A stretch of 64,000 bases of DNA from JBJXHC01 sp046160825 (GTDB lineage: Bacteria > Bacteroidota > Ignavibacteria > UBA10030 > UBA6906): positions 15,247 to 79,246 of the forward strand of contig JBJXHC010000106.1 of assembly GCA_046160825.1 (NCBI GenBank), read 5' to 3'. A program made the translations under genes and the position numbers. Below, in pieces: positions 27,962-36,434 of the stretch (position 1 is its first letter; each line of letters begins with the position of its first letter). The notes below the pieces were generated by a model. That model made no database searches, was not told where the DNA came from, and saw only the letters and a program-made list of their open reading frames with translations.

Positions 27962-29257
27962 ATGAACAACCTGAAATCATTCGATCCCGAAGTATTCTCC
28001 GCGGTTCGCAACGAGACCAATCGTCAGAATACAAAACTGGAACTCATCGCTTCTGAGAATTTCGTCAGTCAGGCGATACTGGAAGCAGTGGGCACGTCGC
28101 TGACCAACAAGTATGCGGAGGGGTATCCCGGTAAACGGTATTACGGTGGCTGTGAATTTGTTGATGTGGTGGAAGATCTTGCCCGCGCCAGGGCCAAGGC
28201 GCTGTTCGGCGCAGAGTATGCAAACGTGCAGCCGCACTCAGGTTCGCAGGCCAATATGGCCGTATACTTCACGCTGGTAAAACACGGCGACAAGTTGATG
28301 GGGATGAATCTGTCCCATGGCGGACACCTCACGCACGGCTCACCCGTAAATTTCTCGGGACAGTTCTACAACTTCGTGTCGTACGGCGTGCAGCGAGAGA
28401 CCGGCCATATCGACTATAATGAAGTCGAGGATATCGCGAAGAAGGAACGCCCAAAGATGATCACGGTTGGGGCCAGCGCTTATTCGCGCAACATTGATTA
28501 CAAAGCATTCCGCGAGATTGCAGACAAGATCGGTGCCTTCCTCTTTGCAGATATTGCGCATCCCGCCGGACTGATCGCAAAGAAACTTCTCAACGATCCC
28601 ATCCCCTATTGCCATGTCGTCACTTCCACCACTCATAAAACACTGCGCGGTCCCCGCGGCGGATTGATTTTGATGGGTAAGGATTTTGATAATCCCTTCG
28701 GCATCGTCGCACCGAAGTCAGGTCGCACCAAGAAAATGTCCGAGCTTCTGGACTCCATGGTTATCCCCGGAATTCAAGGCGGACCATTGATGCATGTTAT
28801 TGCAGGAAAGGCCGTGGCATTCAAGGAAGCGTTGCAGCCGGAGTTTGAAGTCTATGGCAAACAAGTGATCAAGAACGCCCAAGCTCTCGCCGCGAAGCTC
28901 GTATCGCTCGGTTATCACATTATCTCCAACGGAACCGACAACCACCTGATGCTCGTTGACCTTCGCAGCAAGAACGTCACGGGCAAGGACGCCCAGGAAG
29001 CTCTCGATGAATCCGGCATTACGGTGAACAAGAACGCCGTGCCGTTCGATGACAAGAGCCCGCTCATCACCAGCGGTGTCCGCATCGGCACACCGGCATT
29101 GACGACACGTGGGATGAAAGAGAAAGAGATGGGATACATCGGCGAATTGATTGATGAAGTCATCGTCAACATCGGCAAGAAAGACGTGTATCAATCTGTG
29201 GCAAAGAAGGTGGAAGAGTTGTGCACGGGTTTTCCTCTTTATCCTGAGCTTCGTTAG
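27962..29257 (+). CDS. glyA: serine hydroxymethyltransferase
   Basis: A 431-residue PLP enzyme that interconverts serine and glycine and loads one-carbon units on tetrahydrofolate. N-terminal RQNTKLELIASENFVSQAIL, EGYPGKRYYGGCEFVD, QPHSGSQANMAVY and the PLP-lysine motif TSTTHKTLRGPRGG are all intact, and the length is normal. It lies 36 bases after the barrel gene and six before tatC on the same strand. No frameshift or missing residue was seen. Confidence 0.97.
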   Translation: MNNLKSFDPEVFSAVRNETNRQNTKLELIASENFVSQAILEAVGTSLTNKYAEGYPGKRYYGGCEFVDVVEDLARARAKALFGAEYANVQPHSGSQANMAVYFTLVKHGDKLMGMNLSHGGHLTHGSPVNFSGQFYNFVSYGVQRETGHIDYNEVEDIAKKERPKMITVGASAYSRNIDYKAFREIADKIGAFLFADIAHPAGLIAKKLLNDPIPYCHVVTSTTHKTLRGPRGGLILMGKDFDNPFGIVAPKSGRTKKMSELLDSMVIPGIQGGPLMHVIAGKAVAFKEALQPEFEVYGKQVIKNAQALAAKLVSLGYHIISNGTDNHLMLVDLRSKNVTGKDAQEALDESGITVNKNAVPFDDKSPLITSGVRIGTPALTTRGMKEKEMGYIGELIDEVIVNIGKKDVYQSVAKKVEELCTGFPLYPELR

Positions 29258-29263
29258 TAATCA

Positions 29264-30052
29264 ATGACCTCTCCAGAAACTACAGATGATGAACACTCCC
29301 CCGACGAAATGTCCTTCCTCGATCACCTCGAGGAACTGCGGTGGCGTGTCGTCAAGATTCTTGTCGGACTCGTTATCGGTTCGGCCATCTGCTGGTATTT
29401 TATTGATTGGATTATGAACGTCGTCCTCCTCGGCCCGGTCGTTAACATCAACCAGAACCTCGCACCCGGTCAACAGCCGATCCATCTCCAGAATCTCAAA
29501 CCGTTCGGACAGGTTTTTCTGTACATGGAGGTCGCGTTTGTCGGCGGACTCGTCCTGAGCATCCCGAATTTGTTATATCAAATCTGGGCATTCATCGCTC
29601 CGGGACTCATGCCCAAAGAGCGGAAGCATATCGCCGCCATCGTGTTCTTCACGTCATTCTGTTTCCTGGCGGGCATTGCGTTCGCCTATTTTGTCATGTT
29701 GCCGTCGGCGATGACGTTCTTTTCCTCCTTTGGCACTGTCGAGATCGAGAACAACATCGCCATCAACGAATACATGAGTTTCATCATCAGCGTGATGTTG
29801 GGAGCGGGAGTGGTGTTCGAGTTGCCGATGGTATCGTGGTTTCTCTCCAAACTCGGTATCCTTACGCCGGAATTCATGCGCCAGTATCGCCGCCATGCAG
29901 TCGTCGCCATCCTGATCCTCTCTGCCCTGCTCACTCCCGGTACCGATCCCATCAGCATGGTCCTGCTCACAATTCCGTTGGTCCTGTTGTACGAACTGAG
30001 CATAGGAATTTCGGCCATGGCAGCCCGCAGTGCGGGAAAATCCAAATCATAA
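29264..30052 (+). CDS. tatC: twin-arginine translocase subunit TatC
   Basis: A 262-residue inner-membrane protein with six hydrophobic segments, the core receptor of the Tat pathway that exports folded proteins. It begins with MSFLDHLEELRWRVVKI, the conserved family N-terminus, and contains the Phe/Pro-rich loop IAPGLMPKERKHI and the later RQYRRHAVVAILILSAL. A short acidic leader (TSPETTDDEHSPDE) precedes the conserved region. No tatA gene is visible nearby. It is six bases downstream of glyA. Confidence 0.95.
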   Translation: MTSPETTDDEHSPDEMSFLDHLEELRWRVVKILVGLVIGSAICWYFIDWIMNVVLLGPVVNINQNLAPGQQPIHLQNLKPFGQVFLYMEVAFVGGLVLSIPNLLYQIWAFIAPGLMPKERKHIAAIVFFTSFCFLAGIAFAYFVMLPSAMTFFSSFGTVEIENNIAINEYMSFIISVMLGAGVVFELPMVSWFLSKLGILTPEFMRQYRRHAVVAILILSALLTPGTDPISMVLLTIPLVLLYELSIGISAMAARSAGKSKS

Positions 30053-30058
30053 GACTCC

Positions 30059-30140
30059 AAATCCCAAACAAATACGAAATCACAAATTCTACAAAATGGA
30101 GCCTCAGGCATTACTCCACTACTCCATCACTCCATCACTC
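30059..30140. repeat. intergenic repeat copy 1 and short tandem array
   Basis: Bases 30059-30085 (AAATCCCAAACAAATACG... to ...ATCACAA) are almost the same as 31183-31208 beyond the next gene. Bases about 30112-30138 are a short tandem array built from ACTCCATC units (ACTCCACT, ACTCCATC, ACTCCATC, ACTCC). The stretch between tatC and the prenyl synthase holds nothing else. Confidence 0.55.
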
Positions 30141-30161
30141 CAACGAGATTGAACAGCGCAT

Positions 30162-31133
30162 TTGACCCTCAAAGAGATATCCCAGCCCATTCATAGTCAC
30201 CTCGATCACTTCGATGAAGTGTTCGGGCAAGCCATCCGATCCAAGGTCGGACTGGTTGACCTCGTTACCAAGTATCTCATTCGTCGCAAAGGGAAGCGGG
30301 TGCGACCCGTGCTCGTGCTGCTCAGCGCCGAGGTGTGTGGTGGTGTGAATGAAAGAAGCTACCGCGGAGCAACGCTTGTAGAGATACTCCACACTGCAAC
30401 GCTGTTACATGACGATGTTATCGACGAGGCGGATACGCGGCGCGGCTTTGCTTCCATCAACGCCACCTGGAAAAACAAGATCGCCATCTTGATGGGAGAT
30501 TATCTCCTTGCACGGGGCTTGCTGCTCTCCCTCGACCATGACGACTTCGGGTTTCTCAAAATTACCTCCACGTCCGTCAAGAGAATGAGTGAGGGGGAAA
30601 TCCATCAGATACAGAAGAGCCGGCAGTTGGATATGGACGAAGAGACTTACATGCAAATCATCGGCGACAAGACGGCGTCGCTACTCTCCACATGCTGTGA
30701 GATCGGTGCAAGCAGCGCAACATCAGATCCCGAGCAACTACGCTCTCTGCGGGAGTACGGTGAGAACGTCGGACTGGCTTTCCAGATACAGGACGACCTG
30801 TTGGATTATGTGGGCAGGAAGAGCATCACCGGCAAACCCACCGGACTCGATATGAGCGAGAAGAAGCTGACACTGCCTCTTATTCATGCGCTGACCCAGG
30901 CACCGAGGAAGCAGGGGAAGGAAATCCTCTCGATGATCAAAGACGGTGGGAAGAAAGTGCGAGTGAAGGATGTTCTGAAGTTTGTCGAAACCAACGGCGG
31001 CTTGGAATACGCCGCCGGACGTGCGCATCAGTTTTCTACAGCAGCCAAAGCCAACCTCGCCGCATTCCCCGATTCACCCGCCAAGTCCTCCCTCCTCTCC
31101 TTCGCGGATTTTGTGGTGGAGAGAGAGAAGTAG
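30162..31133 (+). CDS. polyprenyl (trans) diphosphate synthase
   Basis: A 323-residue class I isoprenyl diphosphate synthase that builds octa- to nonaprenyl-type chains for quinones or related lipids. The first Asp-rich motif is LLHDDVIDEADTRRG and the second is FQIQDDLLDYVG; KGKRVRPVLVLLSAEVCGG is the usual N-terminal motif. The start is a TTG at 30162, chosen because the following residues TLKEISQPI line up with the family N-terminus MSLKEIQxPI and there is no ATG in register. No Shine-Dalgarno sequence is evident. Chain length cannot be told by eye, so IspB, HepT or SdsA-type roles stay open. Confidence 0.92.
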   Translation: MTLKEISQPIHSHLDHFDEVFGQAIRSKVGLVDLVTKYLIRRKGKRVRPVLVLLSAEVCGGVNERSYRGATLVEILHTATLLHDDVIDEADTRRGFASINATWKNKIAILMGDYLLARGLLLSLDHDDFGFLKITSTSVKRMSEGEIHQIQKSRQLDMDEETYMQIIGDKTASLLSTCCEIGASSATSDPEQLRSLREYGENVGLAFQIQDDLLDYVGRKSITGKPTGLDMSEKKLTLPLIHALTQAPRKQGKEILSMIKDGGKKVRVKDVLKFVETNGGLEYAAGRAHQFSTAAKANLAAFPDSPAKSSLLSFADFVVEREK

Positions 31134-31182
31134 TTTCTGGGCAAAGCCCGCCTCGAACAGACGCATAAGCTCTGAAATCACA

Positions 31183-31208
31183 AAATCCAAACAAATTCCA
31201 AATCACAA
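31183..31208. repeat. intergenic repeat copy 2
   Basis: AAATCCAAACAAATTC... to ...ATCACAA, nearly identical to 30059-30085. It lies between the convergent prenyl synthase and trxB genes, downstream of a short GGGC-AAA-GCCC hairpin at 31139-31149. The two copies bracket the prenyl synthase gene in the same orientation. Confidence 0.45.
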
Positions 31209-31236
31209 CCAACCGCTTGTTGCTCATTGATGATTG

Positions 31237-32190
31237 CTAATTGATACCGTGCTGACTCTCCAACCACCGCTCAGCGTCAATCGCCGCCATGCAGCCGGTC
31301 CCTGCAGCGGTGACCGCCTGGCGATAGACACTATCAGCAACATCGCCAGCGGCAAACACGCCTGCAATATTGGTGCGCGTGCTGCCGGATTGCACTATCA
31401 AATAACCAACGGAGTCCATATCGAGTTGGCCCTTGAACAAATCGGTGTTGGGCTTGTGGCCGATCCCCATAAAGACACCGTCCGCACGCATTACACTTGT
31501 CTCACCGGTCTTGATATTCTTGAGCTTCGCGCCGGTGACGGTCTTGCGTCCGTTTTCATTCTTGCCGATGATCTCTTCAACAACGGAATTCCATGCAAAT
31601 GCAATCTTCGGATTCTTCTGCGCCTTCTCTTGCATAATCTTGGATGCGCGCAACGTGTCGCGCCTATGCACGATAGTCACCTTGGTGGCAAACTTTGTCA
31701 AGAATGTCGCTTCCTCGATGGCCGTATCGCCGCCACCCACGACAAGAACTTCCTGTCCCTTGAAGAAAAACCCATCGCATGTTGCGCAGGCGGAGACGCC
31801 GTGACCCATAAATTCCTTTTCAGACGGGAGGTCAAGCAACTTCGCCGTTGCGCCTGTTGAGACGATCACTGCATCCGCTGTATACAACTCTTCATCCGCC
31901 CACATCTTGAATGGCCGGGAAGAGAAATCCACTTTCGTGATGATCTTATAGATCGACTGCGCACCAAACCGATGCGCCTGTTCGCGGAACATGTCCATCA
32001 TCTCCGGTCCCATCACTCCCTTGGGATATCCGGGATAATTTTCCACCTCCGTTGTGATGGTCAGTTGTCCCCCCGGCTGGAGGCCTTCAAAGATCACCGG
32101 ATTCAGGTTCGCTCTGCCGGCATAGAGTCCAGCCGTAAATCCCGCAGGGCCGGAGCCGATGATGATAAGTTTATGATGATTGGTTGACAT
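31237..32190 (-). CDS. trxB: thioredoxin-disulfide reductase
   Basis: A 317-residue flavoprotein that reduces thioredoxin with NADPH. FAD site IIGSGPAGFTAGLYAGRAN at the start, redox pair in ACATCDGFFF, NADPH site VVGGGDTAIEEATFL followed by HRRDTLRA, and the C-terminal GVFAAGDVAD ... AAGTGCMAA. The ATG at 32190 is used because the FAD motif starts a few residues later; the frame is open 48 bases further upstream. It follows queG by 28 bases and is the last gene of a minus-strand run. Confidence 0.96.
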   Translation of the reverse strand: MSTNHHKLIIIGSGPAGFTAGLYAGRANLNPVIFEGLQPGGQLTITTEVENYPGYPKGVMGPEMMDMFREQAHRFGAQSIYKIITKVDFSSRPFKMWADEELYTADAVIVSTGATAKLLDLPSEKEFMGHGVSACATCDGFFFKGQEVLVVGGGDTAIEEATFLTKFATKVTIVHRRDTLRASKIMQEKAQKNPKIAFAWNSVVEEIIGKNENGRKTVTGAKLKNIKTGETSVMRADGVFMGIGHKPNTDLFKGQLDMDSVGYLIVQSGSTRTNIAGVFAAGDVADSVYRQAVTAAGTGCMAAIDAERWLESQHGIN

Positions 32191-32218
32191 ATTGTTGTAG
32201 TCCTCGATTCCCTTTCTG

Positions 32219-33148
32219 TTATTCTCTCTCCAGCACAATCTCCACGTTGCGTTTCAATCCTTCAAGCTTCGTCCGCTTCATCGCACTTCGCTTGAACTTC
32301 GCCGCAAACTCGGGCTGCTGCATTTCTTTCCATTCATTCAGGACCGGAGCAACGTTCCATTCCCTTGGTCTGAACGCTCCCTCTTCGGTCTCGGCCGAGA
32401 ACTTGTGATTCCACGGACACACATCCTGACAGATATCGCAGCCGTAAATCCAGTTCTCGAACTTGTTCTTGATCTCCCCTTCTATTTCACCTCGATGCTC
32501 AATGGTAAGGTACGACAAGCAACGATTCGAATCAACGACATACGGCTCTGTGATCGCTCCGGTCGGACATGCTTCAATGCAGAGCACACACGTACCACAG
32601 TGATCAGTCGCCGGTGCATCCGGCTCCAGTTCCAGTGTTGTAATGATCTCGCCGAGAAACACCCACGAGCCGAACTCAGGTGTGATGACATTGGTGTGTT
32701 TTGCAATCCAGCCGATGCCTGCACGTTCAGCCCACACTTTCTCCATGACGGGACCGGTATCCACATAATACCTTCCTTCAACACCCGGGAACTCCGCTTG
32801 CATCCACGCCCAGAGTTGCTTCAAGCGTCCGGTGAGGACATCATGATAATCATCTCCCCACGCATACCGGGATATCTTGCCGACGCTTCGTTCCTGCGAA
32901 TGCTGAACCGGTGTATAGTAATTCATCGCGACACAGATGACGGACTTTGCGCCCGGAACAATGTTCGCGGGATTGCTGCGCTTCTCTTTGCTCCGTGTCA
33001 TCCATTCCATCGATCCTTGATAGCCGTGACTCAGCCATTCTTCAAGACGCCCCGACTCTGCATCAAGCGTCTCAGCCCGCGCAATCCCGACTTTCGAGAA
33101 CCCAAGCTCAATAGCTTTTTTCTTTATTCTCTCGGATGCCCCAAGCAT
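32219..33148 (-). CDS. queG: epoxyqueuosine reductase
   Basis: A 309-residue cobalamin-dependent iron-sulfur enzyme for the last step of queuosine synthesis in tRNA. The N-terminal part carries VPGAKSVICVAMNYYTP and YYVDTGPVMEKVWAERAGIGWI; the C-terminal part carries two [4Fe-4S] motifs, CGTCVLCIEACPTGAI and CDICQDVCPWN. The length is slightly under that of Escherichia coli QueG (379) and matches shorter forms without the C-terminal HEAT extension. Upstream is the Rieske gene, downstream trxB. Confidence 0.94.
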   Translation of the reverse strand: MLGASERIKKKAIELGFSKVGIARAETLDAESGRLEEWLSHGYQGSMEWMTRSKEKRSNPANIVPGAKSVICVAMNYYTPVQHSQERSVGKISRYAWGDDYHDVLTGRLKQLWAWMQAEFPGVEGRYYVDTGPVMEKVWAERAGIGWIAKHTNVITPEFGSWVFLGEIITTLELEPDAPATDHCGTCVLCIEACPTGAITEPYVVDSNRCLSYLTIEHRGEIEGEIKNKFENWIYGCDICQDVCPWNHKFSAETEEGAFRPREWNVAPVLNEWKEMQQPEFAAKFKRSAMKRTKLEGLKRNVEIVLERE

Positions 33149-33254
33149 CTTTTGCTTTTCATTGATTGTTGTCGAAGACCCGCTCGACAGAGTTCGTCGA
33201 AGTCTGACGACCGTGATTCATCTTTTGGCGGGGCTGATTTTCAGTGCTTGTTGT

Positions 33255-33566
33255 TCATTCATCATTCATCTTCACAAAAACATTCTCGCCCTCAATCTCC
33301 ACCTGATAGACTTTTGCCTTTCCATTTCCGTTCTTCGGGGCACCATTCTCAAGACAAAAACTCCAGCCGTGCATCGGGCAGGTAACGTAGTTGCCGTCCA
33401 AAGTTCCCTGATGCAACATGGAAAAGTGCTGGTGCGGGCAAACATTGTTGATGGCGTAGAGTTTTCCATCGACGCGCCAGAGGGCGATTTCTTCCCCCCC
33501 AACTTTCACAAGCTTGCTGCGGCGTTCCGGAATATCGGAATTCCGGGCCACACGCACGAATTCCAT
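33255..33566 (-). CDS. Rieske [2Fe-2S] ferredoxin-like protein
   Basis: A 103-residue soluble single-domain Rieske protein. The cluster ligands are in CPHQHFSML and CPMHGWSF, with the spacing of NirD/dioxygenase-ferredoxin-type Rieske domains. The ATG at 33566 has GAGG eight bases upstream, better than the in-frame ATG six codons further up. It has no signal peptide or membrane anchor, so it is a cytoplasmic electron carrier; its partner is unknown. It lies between the MBL hydrolase and queG genes on the same strand. Confidence 0.88.
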   Translation of the reverse strand: MEFVRVARNSDIPERRSKLVKVGGEEIALWRVDGKLYAINNVCPHQHFSMLHQGTLDGNYVTCPMHGWSFCLENGAPKNGNGKAKVYQVEIEGENVFVKMNDE

Positions 33567-33635
33567 ACGCAACCCTCTATACAATACAACAATACTGAGT
33601 TCCCGTGTAAATTTACTCTGAAAACGAACCCGATA

Positions 33636-34478
33636 TCATAAGGTAAGTGGTGAGTCGAGAACAAAGCCCTTCTCTGTTCTCATCACGCGAGCAGCTTCGG
33701 TGACGGGATCGTGTTCGAAGAAGAGTACCCAACTTTCTTCCACTGCCTGGGTGAGTATACGCCTCTTTTCTTCGAGAGTCACGAGTGGGCGCAGGTCGTA
33801 CGCCATGATCCACGGGAGATTGACGTGCGAAGTCGTTGGCATGAGGTCGGCACAATAGAAGAGCGTCGTCCGGCCATCGGTGATGACGGGACACTGAAGT
33901 GCGGTGGTGTGACCGTTCACAATGCGGACGCTGATGCCGGGGAATATTTCGCCTTCTCCATCGGTATGGTCGAGCAGCCCATGGAATTGTAACGGCATGA
34001 AATCTTCCTTGAAGAAACTTGCCTTGTCGCGCTCGGTCGGGTTGTTGGCAGCGCGCCAGTGTTCACGCTGCACCCAGTATCGTGCTTTGGGGAATGTCGG
34101 CCTGACCTCACCGTCCACACTGATTGTTGAACCTCCCGCATGATCGAAATGGAGATGGGTGAGGATAACGTCGGTGACATCTTCCGGAGTGATGTTGCGT
34201 TTTTTCAAGGATGAGACGATGTCGTACTGTGACGTATCGAACTTGTAGATCGCCGTCAGCTTCTCGTTGTACTTCGTCCCATTGCCAACATCGACAAGAA
34301 TCTTGCGGCCATTGCCGACGATGAGCAATGCCCGCGCTGCCATATCAATGCGGTTCTGGTCATCGGGAGGATTGGTTTTCTCCCAAAGGGTTTTGGGAAC
34401 AACGCCAAACATCGCCCCGCCATCAAGAGCGAAGCGACCGGTTTCAATTGCGTGGAGTTCGTAGGGTCCGATTTTCAT
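33636..34478 (-). CDS. metallo-beta-lactamase fold hydrolase
   Basis: A 280-residue MBL-fold enzyme. The metal motif HxHxDH is HLHFDHAGG near residue 108; further ligands are His in NGHTTALQ, Asp in CADLMPTTSHV and His in FFEHDPVTEA. The sequence follows the quorum-quenching lactonase/alkylsulfatase-like subgroup, but the substrate cannot be read from the sequence. No signal peptide. A 69-base gap separates it from the Rieske gene. Confidence 0.88.
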   Translation of the reverse strand: MKIGPYELHAIETGRFALDGGAMFGVVPKTLWEKTNPPDDQNRIDMAARALLIVGNGRKILVDVGNGTKYNEKLTAIYKFDTSQYDIVSSLKKRNITPEDVTDVILTHLHFDHAGGSTISVDGEVRPTFPKARYWVQREHWRAANNPTERDKASFFKEDFMPLQFHGLLDHTDGEGEIFPGISVRIVNGHTTALQCPVITDGRTTLFYCADLMPTTSHVNLPWIMAYDLRPLVTLEEKRRILTQAVEESWVLFFEHDPVTEAARVMRTEKGFVLDSPLTL

Positions 34479-34498
34479 ACGTTGCGATTGTTAGGGAT

Positions 34499-34613
34499 TG
34501 CCACGAAGTCACAAAACAGCAAGGAAAGAAAAATGGAAATATGTTTCTGTGAAGTAGATTCTGTCGTCCATTCACACCTGTAAGGCTTTTGTGCCTTGGT
34601 TTTTTTGTGGCAC
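34499..34613. repeat. imperfect palindromic intergenic element
   Basis: The left end reads GCCACGAAGTCACAAAACAG and the right end TTTGTGCCTTGG...TTTGTGGCAC; the arms are imperfect inverted copies ending in GCCAC/GTGGC with about 50 bases between. Such CACAAAG-type palindromes are scattered in many bacterial genomes. It fills most of the gap between the MBL and ferredoxin genes. No transposase is present. Confidence 0.4.
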
Positions 34614-34629
34614 ATCCTCATTGAAGCAA

Positions 34630-34658
34630 AAGGTCGGCTCCGTCTTGGAACCGACCTT
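34630..34658 (-). terminator. terminator after the ferredoxin gene
   Basis: A 12-bp stem with one G-U pair, AAGGTCGGCTCC (34630-34641) / GGAACCGACCTT (34647-34658), loop of five. It begins 31 bases after the ferredoxin stop on the minus strand and is followed there by TTTTGC, so it fits a Rho-independent terminator. Confidence 0.65.
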
Positions 34659-34689
34659 GAATAATTGGGTAACGATGTTCGATCTTCCC

Positions 34690-35034
34690 CTAGGCCGTCT
34701 TTCTGAAGTGCGATGTTGCAGGATTCAGTTCCGGAAACTCCCGATCCGGGTGAAGAATGCGTGCACGCTCGAACAACTGTTCCTCGGTTTCAACATTGTT
34801 GGGATCCGCGACACAACAGTCAACCGGACATACCGCCGCACATTGTTCCTGGTCGAAATGCCCCACACACTCCGTGCATTTTTCGGGTACGATGTAATAA
34901 AAATCATTGGAGATCGGGTCGTACATCTGTCCGCCATACTCAAACTGCACACCGCCTGCGTAGATGGCGACGTTGGGACACTCCGGTTCACACGCGCCGC
35001 AGTTGATGCATTCTTCCGTGATCATCGTTGCCAT
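34690..35034 (-). CDS. 4Fe-4S dicluster ferredoxin, YfhL/Fdx type
   Basis: A 114-residue ferredoxin. Cluster one uses CINCGACEPECP; cluster two uses CTECVGHFDQEQCAAVCPVDCC, with the longer loop between first and second pairs typical of YfhL/Allochromatium-type ferredoxins. A strong ribosome-binding site GGAGGA stands eight bases before the ATG at 35034. A hairpin terminator follows the gene. It is a low-potential cytoplasmic electron carrier; the partner is not evident from neighbours. Confidence 0.92.
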   Translation of the reverse strand: MATMITEECINCGACEPECPNVAIYAGGVQFEYGGQMYDPISNDFYYIVPEKCTECVGHFDQEQCAAVCPVDCCVADPNNVETEEQLFERARILHPDREFPELNPATSHFRKTA

Positions 35035-35066
35035 GCGAATCTTCCTCCGTGGTTAAATCTGCTTGT

Positions 35067-35432
35067 TCATAAATCACTTGTTCGTATCAGTGGAATCTTC
35101 GACTCATCAAACGCTGTGGCGTCACCGTTGCGTAGCGACTCAGCATCCTGCAGGCATTCCCGCACTCGCTCAACGAATTGCAAGGTATCAACACCGTGGA
35201 ATGCCGGAAGGTAACGCTCCAGCTTTGCCAGGGCTTTTGTAAGTTGACTGCAAGCGCCCTTGTAATTATTGTTGCCGAGATGGTAAAATCCGACTGCGGT
35301 TTGTATCAGGCCCTGGTAGAAAAGCCGATGGCTTCCCGTGGTCTCCATCCACAGCTCTTCCCACGTGTCATGCGCTTCGAAGAAGTACCTGGCGTTGAAT
35401 TCCTCAATACCCCGTTCAAAGAGCCCTTCCAT
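35067..35432 (-). CDS. DUF309 family protein
   Basis: A 121-residue helical protein matching DUF309: FNARYFFEAHDTWEELWM and LFYQGLIQTAVGFYHLGNNN are the two conserved blocks (the family's AHxxxExxW and qGLIQ motifs). I chose the ATG at 35432 because the preceding in-frame residues (back to 35534) do not resemble the family. It lies 32 bases upstream of the ferredoxin gene and may share its transcript. Function of the family is not known. Confidence 0.85.
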   Translation of the reverse strand: MEGLFERGIEEFNARYFFEAHDTWEELWMETTGSHRLFYQGLIQTAVGFYHLGNNNYKGACSQLTKALAKLERYLPAFHGVDTLQFVERVRECLQDAESLRNGDATAFDESKIPLIRTSDL

Positions 35433-35631
35433 CTGACTGCAACCTAACAAAAACGGTCGGAAATTGCAAGATAGCGAGTTGAAAAGTTCGGCAAAGATAT
35501 GGCTGGACAATGGCACAGTTGAGCCGCGCGGCATAGACCCTATGTACTGTAGTCATATTCCACAAAATTGATTAAACCTCCTGCCAATCGCCCCGTCAAA
35601 CTCACGACAATCACACACGAAAGGAACACAC

Positions 35632-36030
35632 ATGCTTCGCTACGCCTTCTCCCTCCTGTTCGCATCCACGCTTGTGATAACCACGGGCATCGCACAGGGA
35701 CCCGGCTTCAACCGGGTTGACCAAGCCATCAACAACCTCACGGAAACGCTTGAGCTTACTCCGTCCCAGCAAGACACCATTCGCCGGATACTTGAGGAAT
35801 CAGCAGCAACGATGCGCGAGGCGCGTGAAGCAACCGAAGGCAACCGGGAAGACAGGATGCAGATCATGAAATCCATTCAGGAAAAAACAGACGCACGGGT
35901 TGAAACCGTGCTCACCGAAGATCAGACGTCGAAGTACCAGGAATACAAGAAGAAACGCAACGAGAGAATAATGGAACGAAGGCCGGAACGAAGAATGGGA
36001 CCGCCGGGTGAACGTGGTATGAGAAAGTGA
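35632..36030 (+). CDS. small periplasmic Spy/LTxxQ-like protein
   Basis: A 132-residue protein with a signal peptide (MLRYAFSLLFASTLVITTGIAQ), then a helical domain containing LTPSQQDTIRRIL and LTEDQTSKYQEYKKK, the LTxxQ motif of Spy/CpxP-like periplasmic chaperones, and a basic tail rich in Arg and Glu. AAAGGA precedes the ATG by about seven bases. It stands alone, with a 200-base gap upstream. A role in envelope stress is inferred only from the family. Confidence 0.75.
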   Translation: MLRYAFSLLFASTLVITTGIAQGPGFNRVDQAINNLTETLELTPSQQDTIRRILEESAATMREAREATEGNREDRMQIMKSIQEKTDARVETVLTEDQTSKYQEYKKKRNERIMERRPERRMGPPGERGMRK

Positions 36031-36152
36031 CCAGCGCGATGTAGAGAACTTGATTGAAAGAGGACGCGGGTCATCAACGCAAAGGAACTCCGCTCTCTTT
36101 CTTTTTTCTCACTTCATTACCACCATCTTGCGCACTTGAGTCTTGGCACCTC

Positions 36153-36390
36153 TCACTTCAACAGCATCATCTTCCTGATCTGCGTCCGGTTGCCGCTGGT
36201 CAAACGGTACAGATACATTCCCCCCGCCAGTCCGCTTGCATCAAATGAAGCACGGTGCGTTCCCGCAGGTAACTCTTCACAAGAGTCGCCACCTCGCGAC
36301 CAAGGAGATCAAAGACGTGTAAGGTCGTATCACCATACGTCTCTACGGAAAAATGTATCATGGCCTGTGCTATTGAAATTCATGCAAAAT
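36153..36390 (-). pseudogene. decayed T9SS type A sorting-domain remnant
   Basis: Read on the minus strand, the stretch encodes a recognisable T9SS C-terminal domain broken into frames: IHFSVETYGDTTLHVFDLLG then REVATLV in one frame, and ELPAGTHRASFDASG then LAGGMYLYRLTSG and IRKMMLLK-stop (TGA at 36155-36153) in another. The shift lies near 36272-36280; an earlier FNSTGHDT in a third frame looks like the NPFNSTT start. Nothing upstream on that strand encodes the rest of a secreted protein, because the plus-strand gene at 36435 begins there. It is the tail of a lost surface protein. The gap 36031-36434 holds nothing else that I recognise. Confidence 0.75.
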
Positions 36391-36434
36391 CCTGATACGT
36401 TGAGTGCCACCCTCAAGTACTTTGGAGTTCATAG

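Noticed and set aside
30112..30138. ACTCCATC tandem units as iteron or CRISPR
   Set aside because: There are only three to four 8-9-base units with no spacers and no replication gene nearby.
35492..35499. TATCTTTG on the minus strand as a promoter for DUF309
   Set aside because: It matches the -7 consensus but no TTTG-type -33 element lies 19-21 bases upstream.
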